Shown here in pieces: positions 17,317 to 25,985 of a stretch of DNA of 34,061 nt. The notes under the pieces were generated by a model, which made no database searches, had not been told where the DNA came from, and saw only the letters and a list, made by a program, of their open reading frames with translations. A program made the translations under genes and the position numbers. Where the stretch lies: assembly GCF_001467585.1 (NCBI RefSeq), contig NZ_LNXY01000032.1, forward strand, positions 28,706 through 62,766, written 5' to 3'. Numbering within the stretch: the stretch's first letter is position 1; the number at the start of each line of letters is the position of its first letter. The DNA is from Legionella drozanskii LLAP-1 (GTDB lineage: Bacteria > Pseudomonadota > Gammaproteobacteria > Legionellales > Legionellaceae).

Positions 17317-18315
17317 TCACAAAAAAGTACAATTTCGTTTACGCCACAATAAAAACCCATATTGTTGCGGAGTATCGGCTTTGATTTTTAGTGCTTCCCA
17401 GCCAAGGGTGCTATACCCTGACGGGTAACAATGTCTACCATCAGCCACCTGATTTACCATTTCATAGCGGTAGCGCGATTTCGGCGTCACCCAATAGTGA
17501 TGTTCCTTACAAATCTCACCTATGCGCGGGCTTGAATCGTAAATAAAGGGAGGTTCTCGATGTAATTTGAAATTCATGCGCTCAGCTAATAGCAGCGCTG
17601 ATTGGACAGGCGAGATAGGGGCATGGATATGGCCGTTAAGGGGATAAATATTACCTTGAGTACCTGCACACCAAAATAAATGATCCAGTGGTTTTAAAGT
17701 TGCTGTTGACGCAACGCCGTCAGCGGCACAAGACGCTTGTGCAACCTGATTAGAAAAAAGAATCGCATCAGGATTTAACACAAAACTCATCGACGAGTTT
17801 CGCCAAGTGGGATCAAGTTCTGTCATGTAGGCGACATCAAACTCACCACCCTGCATGCAGCCAAGTGAGGTAATTAAATTTAACCAGTAGATAAGTGGGT
17901 ATTTATACCAATGAACATGGTAAAAAGCATGCGATGCCCCTAATCCTTGAGAAAGCTTACCCCCTCTGCCCTGCTTAATCCCTAAGTTAAGTTTATGTCC
18001 TCCCAAATTGACCAGGCAATAAGGGGTGTCGGTCACATCAACCAGCGAAAAAGGCTCCCAAAAACCAATGTTTAAGCCAATCCGAAACCCGATTGCAGAA
18101 GGGCAAATTTCAATGGGCCGCGATACCCCGTTTAGCATCGTGGGGTTCTCAGTATCTGGCAACGATGAATGAACCACTTTGCTATTACCAATGGATAACG
18201 GGAATAAGCAGCGCCAGCAAATATCCTTTAAGGGATTAACAAAATGCCCCGTGCACTCTTTTCCAAAGGCTTGACTGCTCATTAAAAGTAAAATCAATAG
18301 GAGTCTAAAAGGCAT
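17317..18315 (-). CDS. traU: TraU pilus-assembly protein
   Basis: 332 aa from the ATG at 18315; F TraU has 330. GGGGAG is seven bases from this ATG but only one base from the alternative ATG at 18321. A signal peptide (MPFRLLLILLLMSSQAFG) is followed by a Cys- and Trp-rich chain with family features ICWRCLFPLSIG, FWEPFSLVDVTDTPYCLV and FWCAGTQGNIYPLNG. TraU is periplasmic and contributes to DNA transfer as well as pilus extension. Its many cysteines are likely substrates of TrbB. The start lies inside the traW 3' end. Confidence 0.95.
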   Translation of the reverse strand: MPFRLLLILLLMSSQAFGKECTGHFVNPLKDICWRCLFPLSIGNSKVVHSSLPDTENPTMLNGVSRPIEICPSAIGFRIGLNIGFWEPFSLVDVTDTPYCLVNLGGHKLNLGIKQGRGGKLSQGLGASHAFYHVHWYKYPLIYWLNLITSLGCMQGGEFDVAYMTELDPTWRNSSMSFVLNPDAILFSNQVAQASCAADGVASTATLKPLDHLFWCAGTQGNIYPLNGHIHAPISPVQSALLLAERMNFKLHREPPFIYDSSPRIGEICKEHHYWVTPKSRYRYEMVNQVADGRHCYPSGYSTLGWEALKIKADTPQQYGFLLWRKRNCTFL

Positions 18316-18937
18316 GCCCATTCTCCCCTATCGCAAATTCAACGATTTTGAGTGAATCCTCAGCACGAGTGACTAACGCAGGGACATGCTTTATTGCTAA
18401 TTTTTCAGTAATGCGCCCTTCCTGGTCAAAATAAATAGTCTCTTTGATTCGAAGTTCTGCGTCCCGCACATTTCCGCCTGTTAAAATCCATTGAATATCG
18501 ACGTATTGAGTGCGGATAATATCTGCAAATTGACGCTGTGCCTCATCATCGTAATCGATGAAAACCCATACCGGCTGATACATGGGCAGTTGAGTAAGCG
18601 CATTTACCGTTAAACCCTTTTTTAGAATAATGCGGCCTTGATTATCTTGAATGTCCTGCTTTAACGTAGTCACTGGCGTGTGATAATGACTCGTTGTTTT
18701 ATCGGTTCGGCTTAAGTTTAATGGCCTAGGTCTTAGAGCTTTTGCTTCCACTTGCTTAACCCAGGCATTTTCCAAGTCTTTTAATTTCCCGTCGTCTTGA
18801 AAGGCTGTTAATCGTTCATAGATAAGAGTTAATAAACTCTTTTCCATAACAGGGAAGGTCTGACCGAGTGTGCCTAATTCTTTTGCAAACAAACTCTGGG
18901 TTGCAACGAGAAGGAAAACAATGAATAGTTGTTTCAT
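18305..18937 (-). CDS. traW: TraW pilus-assembly protein
   Basis: 210 aa, identical in length to F TraW. A signal peptide (MKQLFIVFLLVATQSLFA) is followed by the family start KELGTLGQTFPVMEKSLL and, near the C-terminus, YQPVWVFIDYDDEAQ, LTGGNVRDAE and IKHVPALVTR. It is periplasmic and pairs with TrbC in pilus assembly. AGGGGAG lies a few bases before the ATG, and the start overlaps the trbI stop as ATGA. Confidence 0.95.
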   Translation of the reverse strand: MKQLFIVFLLVATQSLFAKELGTLGQTFPVMEKSLLTLIYERLTAFQDDGKLKDLENAWVKQVEAKALRPRPLNLSRTDKTTSHYHTPVTTLKQDIQDNQGRIILKKGLTVNALTQLPMYQPVWVFIDYDDEAQRQFADIIRTQYVDIQWILTGGNVRDAELRIKETIYFDQEGRITEKLAIKHVPALVTRAEDSLKIVEFAIGENGHAF

Positions 18938-19278
18938 CGACTCCCCTTCATGTTATCAGCTATTTGGGTCGCAATCTTATCGGTGATATCCGCCGAAGAT
19001 GCCAGCGTCATTTCTTTTTTAATAACGATGACTTGATGAGTTCTGGCATAATCATTAAGCGCTTCTTTAAGAATTCTGGCAAAACGACTGCTTAATTGTT
19101 GCGTCTTTTTTTCCTCTATTTTTTGTTGGCTTAACTGTGTGACAAATTGCTTCACCACTTCGTTTTTATCAAAAGTTACCACAGTGACTTGTGAATGATT
19201 AAACCAATAAGCCATTGCCGTAATTCCAAGAACAATGCCCATCCAATAACAATCGCGTCTTTTTAAGAAACCTTGCAT
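18934..19278 (-). CDS. trbI: TrbI inner-membrane pilus protein
   Basis: 114 aa (F TrbI 128) with a membrane segment at about 13-25 (MGIVLGITAMAYW). The periplasmic part contains VTFDKNEVVKQFV and the family-type helix KIEEKKTQQLSSRFARILKE. TrbI influences pilus length or retraction in F and always lies between traC and traW, as here. GGAG is seven bases before the ATG. The start overlaps the traC 3' end by 16 bases. Confidence 0.9.
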   Translation of the reverse strand: MQGFLKRRDCYWMGIVLGITAMAYWFNHSQVTVVTFDKNEVVKQFVTQLSQQKIEEKKTQQLSSRFARILKEALNDYARTHQVIVIKKEMTLASSADITDKIATQIADNMKGSR

Positions 19279-21869
19279 AATTCATCTCCGTAATACTGTT
19301 CTGCCACGCGATAAACTGCCTGCTCCAGCGATAAGCCCTGCGATCGGAAGGTTTCTATGGCTGCAAATTCTTCCGCATTGGATGAGAAAAGAACACGGGT
19401 AAAAGGATCGGCAAAATAGCGGTGGAAGGTATAAGCCTTGCCGTATTGCACCATGACGCTTGAAAAGCCTTGGGATTCGGCCTCACCAAAGGATTTGATG
19501 AGACGTTTTTGTTTTTCATCATACACATCGGGGTTATTTTTTACATAATCCTCAAAAGTACCCTGACGCATAATGAATTTGATATCACTTGATGATGCAA
19601 CCGCCTGACCTTCAATCGAGCCTGTCATCGCGGTCAATTCCTGGAATATCACACCAAACCCACCATTGTATTTACGGGCAGTCCTAAACCCTTGCGATAT
19701 AAAGCGGGCAGCAATGGGGTTAGAGGTTGAACCCTCTGATATAAAACGCCAGGCTTCATCGATAATACAAAGTTTTCTTACATTTCTGTCGGAGTGATAA
19801 AACTGCCCCTGAATAATCACAATCATGACAAACATGATGATGGTTAATAGTTCAGGATTTTCTTCAAACCCACCCATCTCCAGAACCACGAAATCAGGGT
19901 TGGAAATAAACGGCGTGTCACTGTTGAACATCGAGCCATAAAGTCCATCACGGCCAAATTTTCGCAAATGAATAATGAGGTCGCTTAAGCGCACATCATC
20001 CTTAGATTCAAGATTTTGAAGCATCAAGCGCAATGCCTGCAACACATCATCCATGCAGGTTTTTGCCCCATTTTGTTGCCAGCAAGCTCGCACAGCCTCC
20101 AGCAAATAATCACTTTGAATACTTGAAATAGGTGCGTGGGGACTTGCCATAATGGCTAATAAATCACGAATTTGCGTGTAGTTATTGGTCACCTTGCCAT
20201 CAATCTCTACCTCACCATCAAAATCAAACAAGGTAAAGGGATTTAAAGTGATGTTGGCAGCATTTAAATAAGTGCCACCGACTAACTCACACAAATGCTT
20301 ATAAGAATCGCCTAAATCGATGACAAATATTTTCTCCCCTTGTGCTAAGCCCGACAGTAGACGCCATTGATTCAGAAGTGATTTACCCGAACCTGAAGAG
20401 CCCACGGTGACAAAATTGAAATTACTGATAGGTAAATTCTTGCTATCGAAGGTGTCGACATAAGCAAGTTGATGCCGGTAGGTCGGCAAAAGCATCCCTT
20501 TAGGAGAGCCTTTAAAATCAGCGATTAAGGGCATTAAGTTAGCGCAGGTGTAATGCGATAAGCGTTTGGTTTCATCATCCATTCGCTCAAGACTTTCAAA
20601 CATGCCTTCGTTTAAGAAAAAGGGCAGACTCCCTAAATAGCGAAGCCATGCGCTGACCGGTTTTTGCACTAGACTAAATCCAAACTCGCGATAGGCATTG
20701 AGGGTTTGTGCTACATGTTTGCGTTCGTGTTGCACGTCGGTAAACAGTAACACGTTGTAAAAAGTACGATGTAAACTAAGATTTCCTTTATGCGCTTCGT
20801 CATAGCAATATTGCCAATTTTTTAACTCATCAACGAGATTAGGATTTAAAGCCCGTTGTACGGCATTATTTGCTTTAGTCAGTGATTCTGTTTTACGTTT
20901 TGATTCTTGTCTAACCTGCTCTTGATTGACCCCTTTGATAGTAAAACTAATTAAAAAAGGACACTGTATTCCTTTTTCGGTGCTAAACAGATTAGCGAAC
21001 AAATCCGCTTGCGACCAAAGCGCAAATTTTTTAGGCCATTTATTTTTTTCAATCATAAGACTGACCAAACGGGTTGTTTTTGGGTGTCCTTCATCATCAA
21101 CCACCCGAATATCCACCGAATCGTCATTGATTAAAACCGTCGTATTAGGACGAATCATCCCCTTGGATAGAAGCTCGTTAGTATTGTCCTCGCAAGTTGG
21201 CCACTGGATATCATCTATATTAGGTGAAGTCAGAACGCGAAGCAGTGTTTTAAAATCGGTTCTAGAAAGCCTTGCATGGTGATAGCCCATCACCGATAAC
21301 TCTGATTCAAAATCAAGACGGCTATCTTCTAAGCTCTGCTGTGACTCTTTGCTCTTTTTAGTCGAAACAAAGAGATAACAGCGATAATCTGCAAGTTGCG
21401 CTGGAATATTACGCTTATTTTTATAACCTGATTTGATGGCATTTAAGTGATAGCGAATACTCATACGGGCAATCGCTTCATACATCCCACCACGCTCTAA
21501 TATCGCCTTAAATCCACGGATTAAATCATTCTCTAAATAATGATGTTTATGCATCATGACGGTTAAATCAAACCCTTCTGGCAATCGATGTTTCAAAAGC
21601 TCTGCGTGGGCTTTAACCAAGTGCGCATCAGCGCCTGAGCCAGGTGCCAGATACAATCCAAAACCCATTGTTGTTTTATTCATAAACAGGTCGTTATCTA
21701 ACATCGCCTCATAGGGCAGCAGGCGCTCAAAAATGGCCTCATTAAGGGACATCGTTTCATTAGCATCAGCGATTTCTTGTAATGACTCAGGCGCTACGCT
21801 CTCTTCGCCTAAAAAGCGAGCAATTTTATAAACGACCTTTCGATTTAAATCACGAATTTTAGTCAGCAT
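19263..21869 (-). CDS. traC: TraC pilus-assembly ATPase (VirB4 family)
   Basis: Cytoplasmic, membrane-associated ATPase that powers pilus assembly. From the ATG at 21869 (AAGGA eight bases upstream) it has 868 aa; an upstream ATG at 21890 gives 875, the F TraC length, but has a poorer ribosome-binding site. Counting from the longer start, Walker A GSSGSGKS is at 497-504 and Walker B LCIIDEAWRF at about 707-716. FRTARKYNGGFGVIFQE follows, as expected for VirB4-type ATPases. The N-terminal half matches the TraC family in length and layout. It is preceded by a 36-codon ORF that overlaps its start. Confidence 0.95.
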   Translation of the reverse strand: MLTKIRDLNRKVVYKIARFLGEESVAPESLQEIADANETMSLNEAIFERLLPYEAMLDNDLFMNKTTMGFGLYLAPGSGADAHLVKAHAELLKHRLPEGFDLTVMMHKHHYLENDLIRGFKAILERGGMYEAIARMSIRYHLNAIKSGYKNKRNIPAQLADYRCYLFVSTKKSKESQQSLEDSRLDFESELSVMGYHHARLSRTDFKTLLRVLTSPNIDDIQWPTCEDNTNELLSKGMIRPNTTVLINDDSVDIRVVDDEGHPKTTRLVSLMIEKNKWPKKFALWSQADLFANLFSTEKGIQCPFLISFTIKGVNQEQVRQESKRKTESLTKANNAVQRALNPNLVDELKNWQYCYDEAHKGNLSLHRTFYNVLLFTDVQHERKHVAQTLNAYREFGFSLVQKPVSAWLRYLGSLPFFLNEGMFESLERMDDETKRLSHYTCANLMPLIADFKGSPKGMLLPTYRHQLAYVDTFDSKNLPISNFNFVTVGSSGSGKSLLNQWRLLSGLAQGEKIFVIDLGDSYKHLCELVGGTYLNAANITLNPFTLFDFDGEVEIDGKVTNNYTQIRDLLAIMASPHAPISSIQSDYLLEAVRACWQQNGAKTCMDDVLQALRLMLQNLESKDDVRLSDLIIHLRKFGRDGLYGSMFNSDTPFISNPDFVVLEMGGFEENPELLTIIMFVMIVIIQGQFYHSDRNVRKLCIIDEAWRFISEGSTSNPIAARFISQGFRTARKYNGGFGVIFQELTAMTGSIEGQAVASSSDIKFIMRQGTFEDYVKNNPDVYDEKQKRLIKSFGEAESQGFSSVMVQYGKAYTFHRYFADPFTRVLFSSNAEEFAAIETFRSQGLSLEQAVYRVAEQYYGDELCKVS

Positions 21870-21969
21870 GGCTATGTCCTTTAATGACATTAAACTCGTT
21901 GTTGCATCGCCTAACTTGTAACTCTGGCCTCATCGTGAATAATCTACTGTCGTATCGACTTAGACTCAT
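21859..21969 (-). CDS. 36-aa linker ORF between traV and traC
   Basis: An ATG at 21969 overlaps the traV stop (ATGA), has GAGGGG eight bases upstream inside traV, and opens 36 codons (MSLSRYDSRLFTMRPELQVR, then 16 more residues) to a TAA at 21859-21861, inside the traC start. It fills the only sizeable gap in this part of the operon. F has traR (73 aa) between traV and traC, but this peptide is not recognisably TraR and lacks its zinc-finger cysteines. The likely role is translational coupling, or it is a decayed small gene. Confidence 0.4.
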   Translation of the reverse strand: MSLSRYDSRLFTMRPELQVRRCNNEFNVIKGHSHAD

Positions 21970-22271
21970 GCCGTCTTCCCCTCTGTGATTTCAGGGACAT
22001 ACACGTATTCGCCTGGATGGTTTTTTCCTTGTTTGTCAGCATGAGGTACTAGCCATAGTCGCTTCACAGAAGCCTTAATCAGCGACTTTTGTCGTTCATG
22101 GGCTGGTGGTAAGATTTTGATTGCTTTGACTTCCGTCATCGCATTCACTTCATCCATGGATAAACAGTTATCCCCTGCGGTGACATTACAGCTGAAATTT
22201 GAATTCATGCTGGAACAAGACGACAGTAAACTTGCTAACATCAGTACGCTAAGTAGGCTATGAATTTTCAT
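21966..22271 (-). CDS. traV: TraV outer-membrane core lipoprotein, short form
   Basis: 101 aa with a lipoprotein signal: LLSSC places the lipidated Cys at residue 19. The next part, NFSCNVTAGDNCLSMDEVNAM, matches the TraV family pattern of two cysteines before an SxxEVN segment. F TraV has 171 aa, so the C-terminal half is reduced; the tail GEYVYVPEI resembles the end of the family. TraV anchors the TraK/TraB core complex to the outer membrane. Its start overlaps the traB stop by four bases. Confidence 0.88.
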   Translation of the reverse strand: MKIHSLLSVLMLASLLSSCSSMNSNFSCNVTAGDNCLSMDEVNAMTEVKAIKILPPAHERQKSLIKASVKRLWLVPHADKQGKNHPGEYVYVPEITEGKTA

Positions 22272-23584
22272 CGAGAGGCTCCAGGAGTTGCTAGTTGCTG
22301 GCCTAGTTGTGCCTGATTAAGTTGAGAAAGGACTTCATTAGGAACAATAGGCTCGTTGTTTTCAGTTGGTTGATAATGAGTTAGCTTTGATTCAGGTTCG
22401 TCGTAAAAATAAAACCCGTCCTTAAAGACAATATTGACCACGTTGCCAGAGCCTACCTGAATAACAGGATGATATTGTTCGGCACGTTTGATGTAATATT
22501 GCGAGAGTTGATCAGCAGCTTTTGAAGCGCCACCATAGGCCGCAAAAGGGCCAATATGAGAGGAAGGAACCACTGAGGAAACACCGCCTAATGCACCGAA
22601 ACTTTGCACGGATTGCGCATATTGGGCGGCTTGCGCGACACCTGATAAGGCACCACTGATGCCAGCCCAGGTTACTACTTTGCCATCGCGCATTAAAGGG
22701 ATCCCTTTTATACCCACCTTTCCTGCAAAAAATGCCCAGCCGGTGACCTCTTTATCCACCATGCCTTTTTCAAACGAACAGGAAATTTTGTCTAATTTGA
22801 CATAAGCCCGTTCACTGGAAATATCACCATAGGCACTCGCTGTAACAAAACAGCCTTCTAAATGCGAGCGCTTACCGTTGGGTAAGGTGCCTTGATTGAT
22901 GATTTTAAACAGCATGACCCCATTGTTTTTGTTCTGACCATCGACTGAGGCATCTGCGTCCACACCACCAAGAACAACGGCTTTTGCAAAGGTACCGCTC
23001 GGCACGTAATTGGTGGGGTTTTTAAGGATTTGTCTTGATTTGTACTTACCTGCTTGAAACGATACCGAATGAATCCTTGGCGGTTTATTTAATCGACTTG
23101 AATGAGCCACCGTGGGATAAAAACCATCGGTCGCAGTTTGATTGGGGTTAAAAGTATCGTTAGCTGCAAAAATGGGATTTTTATTCGCCTGCTCTTCTGT
23201 CTTTTTTTCAGTTTCAATCTTAATACGAGCAATCTCAGCGACCATTTTTTCAGTGAGTTTTGCCACCTGTGTTTCACTTTGTGCTTGTAAAGTTTTAATG
23301 CCTTCACTTAAGGAAGCGAGTTGTTTTTTCAAACCATCAACCTCTAACTGCTGCGATGTCATTGCACTTTCGGTATCTGCTTCACTGAATTGCGAATCCA
23401 TAACCCCTGTAAAATCTAATGGCACCTTCTGTTTTTTGGTTGAATTCGAGCTGCTTTTAGAGGCAATTAAAATGAGTGCCAACATGACAATTAGACCAAA
23501 ACCAATGCCGATAAAGCGCACAAACTGTTGCTTTTTAATGAGTCCATTTAATTTGAGTTTATGCAGTTTAAGCGTCTTAAACAT
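22268..23584 (-). CDS. traB: TraB core-complex protein (VirB10-like)
   Basis: 438 aa from the ATG at 23584 (AAGGAG seven bases upstream); F TraB has 475. One N-terminal membrane helix (about 25-43) is followed by a periplasmic coiled coil (about 70-125, heptad-like Lys/Glu/Leu). The C-terminal beta domain has the VirB10/TraB pattern LEGCFVTASAYGDISSERAYVKL and a Gly/Ala-rich stretch near 340-365. TraB spans the envelope, linking the inner membrane to the TraV/TraK ring. A start at 23632 is possible but lies inside traK with no good ribosome-binding site. Confidence 0.94.
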   Translation of the reverse strand: MFKTLKLHKLKLNGLIKKQQFVRFIGIGFGLIVMLALILIASKSSSNSTKKQKVPLDFTGVMDSQFSEADTESAMTSQQLEVDGLKKQLASLSEGIKTLQAQSETQVAKLTEKMVAEIARIKIETEKKTEEQANKNPIFAANDTFNPNQTATDGFYPTVAHSSRLNKPPRIHSVSFQAGKYKSRQILKNPTNYVPSGTFAKAVVLGGVDADASVDGQNKNNGVMLFKIINQGTLPNGKRSHLEGCFVTASAYGDISSERAYVKLDKISCSFEKGMVDKEVTGWAFFAGKVGIKGIPLMRDGKVVTWAGISGALSGVAQAAQYAQSVQSFGALGGVSSVVPSSHIGPFAAYGGASKAADQLSQYYIKRAEQYHPVIQVGSGNVVNIVFKDGFYFYDEPESKLTHYQPTENNEPIVPNEVLSQLNQAQLGQQLATPGASR

Positions 23585-24269
23585 GGACTTTCTCCTTCGC
23601 CAAATAAACTGTTTCACTTTTTTTAGGGGCAATGGTTGGTTGGCTTAAAGCAATACCGCGTGTTTCTTGCGTTTTAAACCATGATTCGTCCAAAATCATT
23701 GGCTTAGATGAGCGGTTATAAACTGTTAAAATTTCTCCAATATAACTATCGCCGATAAATTGCTTTTCTACTTTAAAACTTAAATCCTTATTAATCGGTT
23801 TATAGCTTGAAAAAACTGACTTTGACCCATAGCCTAAAGGTGTTTTATTATTCATCATGGCTTGGAGTAATTGCGTAATCGTGTTATCTGAGACAGCCGT
23901 TTTCTTTTCAAATTGACGGGCTTTAAAGCTAGGCGTTTTCGCTTGTAATGCGACGGTCTTGCCTAAAGCTTCAATGGGCTTAACTGTTGCTGAGAATTGA
24001 TGCCCTTGCTTCGTTGTAAAAAACACCGTAAACGGTTCTGCAAGATTTAAATCAACTAACACACTACCGTCTTTTTGGTATTCGATAATTAGATCATCCT
24101 TTGAAAAAAATACTTTGGTGATTGAATCATTGGCAACATATAAGCGGTTGTAGTTGTTTTTACTCAATTCCAATTCAATATTTTCATTATCCGAAAACGG
24201 ATACACATTGCTTGCAGTAGCGAGGAAGGAGACACTGACAAAAGCTAATGCAATAAACCCTCTAATCAT
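23577..24269 (-). CDS. traK: TraK core-complex secretin-like protein (VirB9-like)
   Basis: 230 aa (F TraK 242) with a signal peptide MIRGFIALAFVSVSFLATAS. A beta-rich chain follows with the family-type N-terminal block NRLYVANDSITKVF and a C-terminal domain ending in QPTIAPKKSETVYLA. TraK forms the outer-membrane ring with TraV and contacts TraB. AAGGGG lies before the ATG; the start overlaps traE by eight bases and the stop overlaps traB by eight. Confidence 0.93.
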   Translation of the reverse strand: MIRGFIALAFVSVSFLATASNVYPFSDNENIELELSKNNYNRLYVANDSITKVFFSKDDLIIEYQKDGSVLVDLNLAEPFTVFFTTKQGHQFSATVKPIEALGKTVALQAKTPSFKARQFEKKTAVSDNTITQLLQAMMNNKTPLGYGSKSVFSSYKPINKDLSFKVEKQFIGDSYIGEILTVYNRSSKPMILDESWFKTQETRGIALSQPTIAPKKSETVYLAKEKVHV

Positions 24270-24831
24270 TCTTTTCCCCTTTTTTTTCTACAAATCCAAC
24301 AATGAAAAGTTCTCCTAGTCGGTAACGGTATTGAATACGATAGGTTTTTGATTCTGTTGTTAAAGCGCGATAGCCCACAAAGCGTTGGAGTTTACCTGTG
24401 ACGACCGTAGATAAATGTTGAGAATCGGGAATAACGTCAGTGATATCGAACGTGCTCGCAATTTTTTTGGCTTTAATAATCGCTTCTTCCTTCGCAAGCC
24501 GCTTTTTAAATTGTGAATAAATGGATGAATCAACAAAACTTAAGAGTGTGCTATGATTTTTACTCACACTTGTGGGCGTAACATTCAAGCGAGAATAAAT
24601 AAAATTTACAGTCATTAGTTTTAAATAACGGACATCGACTGTGGTGTCGCTTACCAAATAACCGCTGTTTGCGCCAAACGGTACTACTTCCCGTTTCTGA
24701 TGCTTTAGACTATGAAAGGCTAAGTAAGCCAATATGATGTTGCTAAATAAAAGCCCAATGACTAACACCACCATTAAATTTAATCGGGCTGAAAGCTTAG
24801 ATAGTTTGCTTTCTTTTACCTGATAATCCAT
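24262..24831 (-). CDS. traE: TraE inner-membrane pilus-assembly protein (VirB8-like)
   Basis: 189 aa; F TraE has 188. An N-terminal cytoplasmic stretch and one membrane helix (about 19-40, LMVVLVIGLLFSNIILAYLAF) precede a periplasmic domain containing FIYSRLNVTPTSVSKNHSTLLSFVD and YRIQYRYRLGELFIVGF. The family is essential for pilus assembly. TTAGGAGAG lies before the ATG. It follows traL by nine bases. Confidence 0.94.
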   Translation of the reverse strand: MDYQVKESKLSKLSARLNLMVVLVIGLLFSNIILAYLAFHSLKHQKREVVPFGANSGYLVSDTTVDVRYLKLMTVNFIYSRLNVTPTSVSKNHSTLLSFVDSSIYSQFKKRLAKEEAIIKAKKIASTFDITDVIPDSQHLSTVVTGKLQRFVGYRALTTESKTYRIQYRYRLGELFIVGFVEKKGEKND

Positions 24832-24840
24832 TTGTCTCTC

Positions 24841-25140
24841 CTAACTAGTCCAATACCTTTTGTATGAAGGCGGTAGGTTCTTGATAAAAATGTTGGTAAT
24901 GACATGGGGAAAATACCAATACATAAGTAACAACAGATGGCTGGGTGGTTTTCCTTTAAGAATTTTGCGAATAGCTATGCGAATACCAATACCCACCAGT
25001 GCCATGACAATTTTGCTTGAGCCAACTATCACCAAAAAAATGGTAAACCCACCAATGAGGTAATCATCCATCGTTAAGCCGAGAATGCGTTTGGGCTCAT
25101 CCATATAGCGCAAAATTAGATACATTGATTCATCATCCAT
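24841..25140 (-). CDS. traL: TraL pilus-assembly protein
   Basis: 99 aa (F TraL 91). The N-terminus has the family features YLILRYMDEPKRILGLTMDDYLIGG, followed by hydrophobic segments near 29-55 and 72-90 (LLLMYWYFPH). TraL is a small inner-membrane protein related to VirB3. The ribosome-binding site is weak (AGGCG before the ATG), so expression may depend on coupling to traA, which ends nine bases upstream. Confidence 0.93.
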   Translation of the reverse strand: MDDESMYLILRYMDEPKRILGLTMDDYLIGGFTIFLVIVGSSKIVMALVGIGIRIAIRKILKGKPPSHLLLLMYWYFPHVITNIFIKNLPPSYKRYWTS

Positions 25141-25149
25141 TTTTGACGC

Positions 25150-25473
25150 CTAGAATGATAAAAACATGCCAGTCACCGTAGAAATAATGCACATCACGAT
25201 GAATGCCGGAATAAACGCTTTGGGATCATGTTTGATTGCGGCATAAAACCCCCCTACTGCAAAGGAAATGGCAATTAATAACGTCCATAATGCGCCTGAT
25301 TTACCTAACGTTTTTCCAATCGAACCAGAAAGGATCGTGGCAACAATGTCAGAGCCAGTATTCGAATTATTCGAAGCATGAGAGAGATTTGATATAAGAA
25401 AAAGCGATAGACATAGCAGTCTTTTGGTTAGTAAATCGCCTATCTCATATGTAAGATTTTTAATCGTTTTCAT
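25150..25473 (-). CDS. traA: TraA pilin precursor
   Basis: 107 aa with a long leader of about 33 residues ending in SNLSHA, where leader peptidase would cut. The predicted mature pilin has about 74 residues, similar to F pilin (70). It has the pilin layout: a short polar N-terminus, a first hydrophobic helix (LWTLLIAISFAVGGFYAAI), a short charged loop (KHDPK) and a second helix (FIPAFIVMCIISTVTGMFL). AAGGA lies eight bases before the ATG. There is no TraQ-like chaperone gene in the window. It is followed directly by traL. Confidence 0.93.
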   Translation of the reverse strand: MKTIKNLTYEIGDLLTKRLLCLSLFLISNLSHASNNSNTGSDIVATILSGSIGKTLGKSGALWTLLIAISFAVGGFYAAIKHDPKAFIPAFIVMCIISTVTGMFLSF

Positions 25474-25506
25474 TCATTTTTCCTTGTTTTTGGCTCAAAA
25501 AATCCC

Positions 25507-25524
25507 TAAGCCTTTCTTTGCTTA
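25507..25524. terminator. Short hairpin upstream of traA
   Basis: TAAGC (25507-25511) and GCTTA (25520-25524) flank an 8-base loop, with an A-run before and after. It resembles the stronger hairpin at 26448-26467, which shares the flanking AAATCCC. It could attenuate or stabilise the message upstream of traA. The 5-bp stem is weak. Confidence 0.25.
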
Positions 25525-25579
25525 AAAAATTACTTTTCTATTAACAATAATTGGGTATTACTGACTGACTTAAAAAAGC

Positions 25580-25951
25580 TTATCCATCCATAGCCCCTCC
25601 TGCTTTGTGGATGAATTTTGCCAACAATCGATTGTTGTTTCTAAGAGCGACCTGCAATTGTGACAGCGTTTGATTGATCTGATGCGTCTCAATAAGTAAA
25701 GCCAAATATTTCAGTTGGCTATTGAGTTGAGGCGTGCTGCTTTCGAGCGTGGCTAAAAGGGCGTAGGTCTTACTTTTGTTTATCAAGGCTGTAAACAGCT
25801 CAACACCCTTTTCCCCTAGGATCTCGTTATTAGCCAGCAGGCTTGTTCCAAAAGATGCAACTGGCACGGTGACATTAGCAACTGGGAGTGCCTGGGCAAA
25901 GACAGGGTATGATCCGAAAATTAATATTAGTGCTAAAATGATTTTATTCAT
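25580..25951 (-). CDS. Exported protein of unknown function upstream of traA
   Basis: From the ATG at 25951 (GGAG eight bases upstream) the protein has 123 aa: a clear signal peptide (MNKIILALILIFGSYPVFA) and a mostly helical mature part with TPQLNSQLKYLALLIETHQ and a Gln/Leu/Asn-rich stretch. It has no cysteine. The helical, periplasmic, secretion-operon character is reminiscent of VirB5/TrbJ-type pilus accessory proteins, but I see no diagnostic motif. It lies between another exported protein and traA, a position with no F counterpart. A start at 26008 would overlap the upstream gene and lacks support. Confidence 0.7.
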   Translation of the reverse strand: MNKIILALILIFGSYPVFAQALPVANVTVPVASFGTSLLANNEILGEKGVELFTALINKSKTYALLATLESSTPQLNSQLKYLALLIETHQINQTLSQLQVALRNNNRLLAKFIHKAGGAMDG

Positions 25952-25985
25952 CGCTTTGTCTCCATTTCTGTAAATCGCTGTCATG

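Noticed and set aside
16307-17360. Alternative minus-strand frames (78, 64 and 62 codons) in traN/trbC
   Set aside because: They overlap clear family matches in another frame and have no independent start signals.
23142-23648. 168-codon plus-strand ORF across traB/traK
   Set aside because: It is antisense to the traB coiled coil and N-terminus. Its Cys/Ser/Phe-rich composition is typical of a reversed coding strand.
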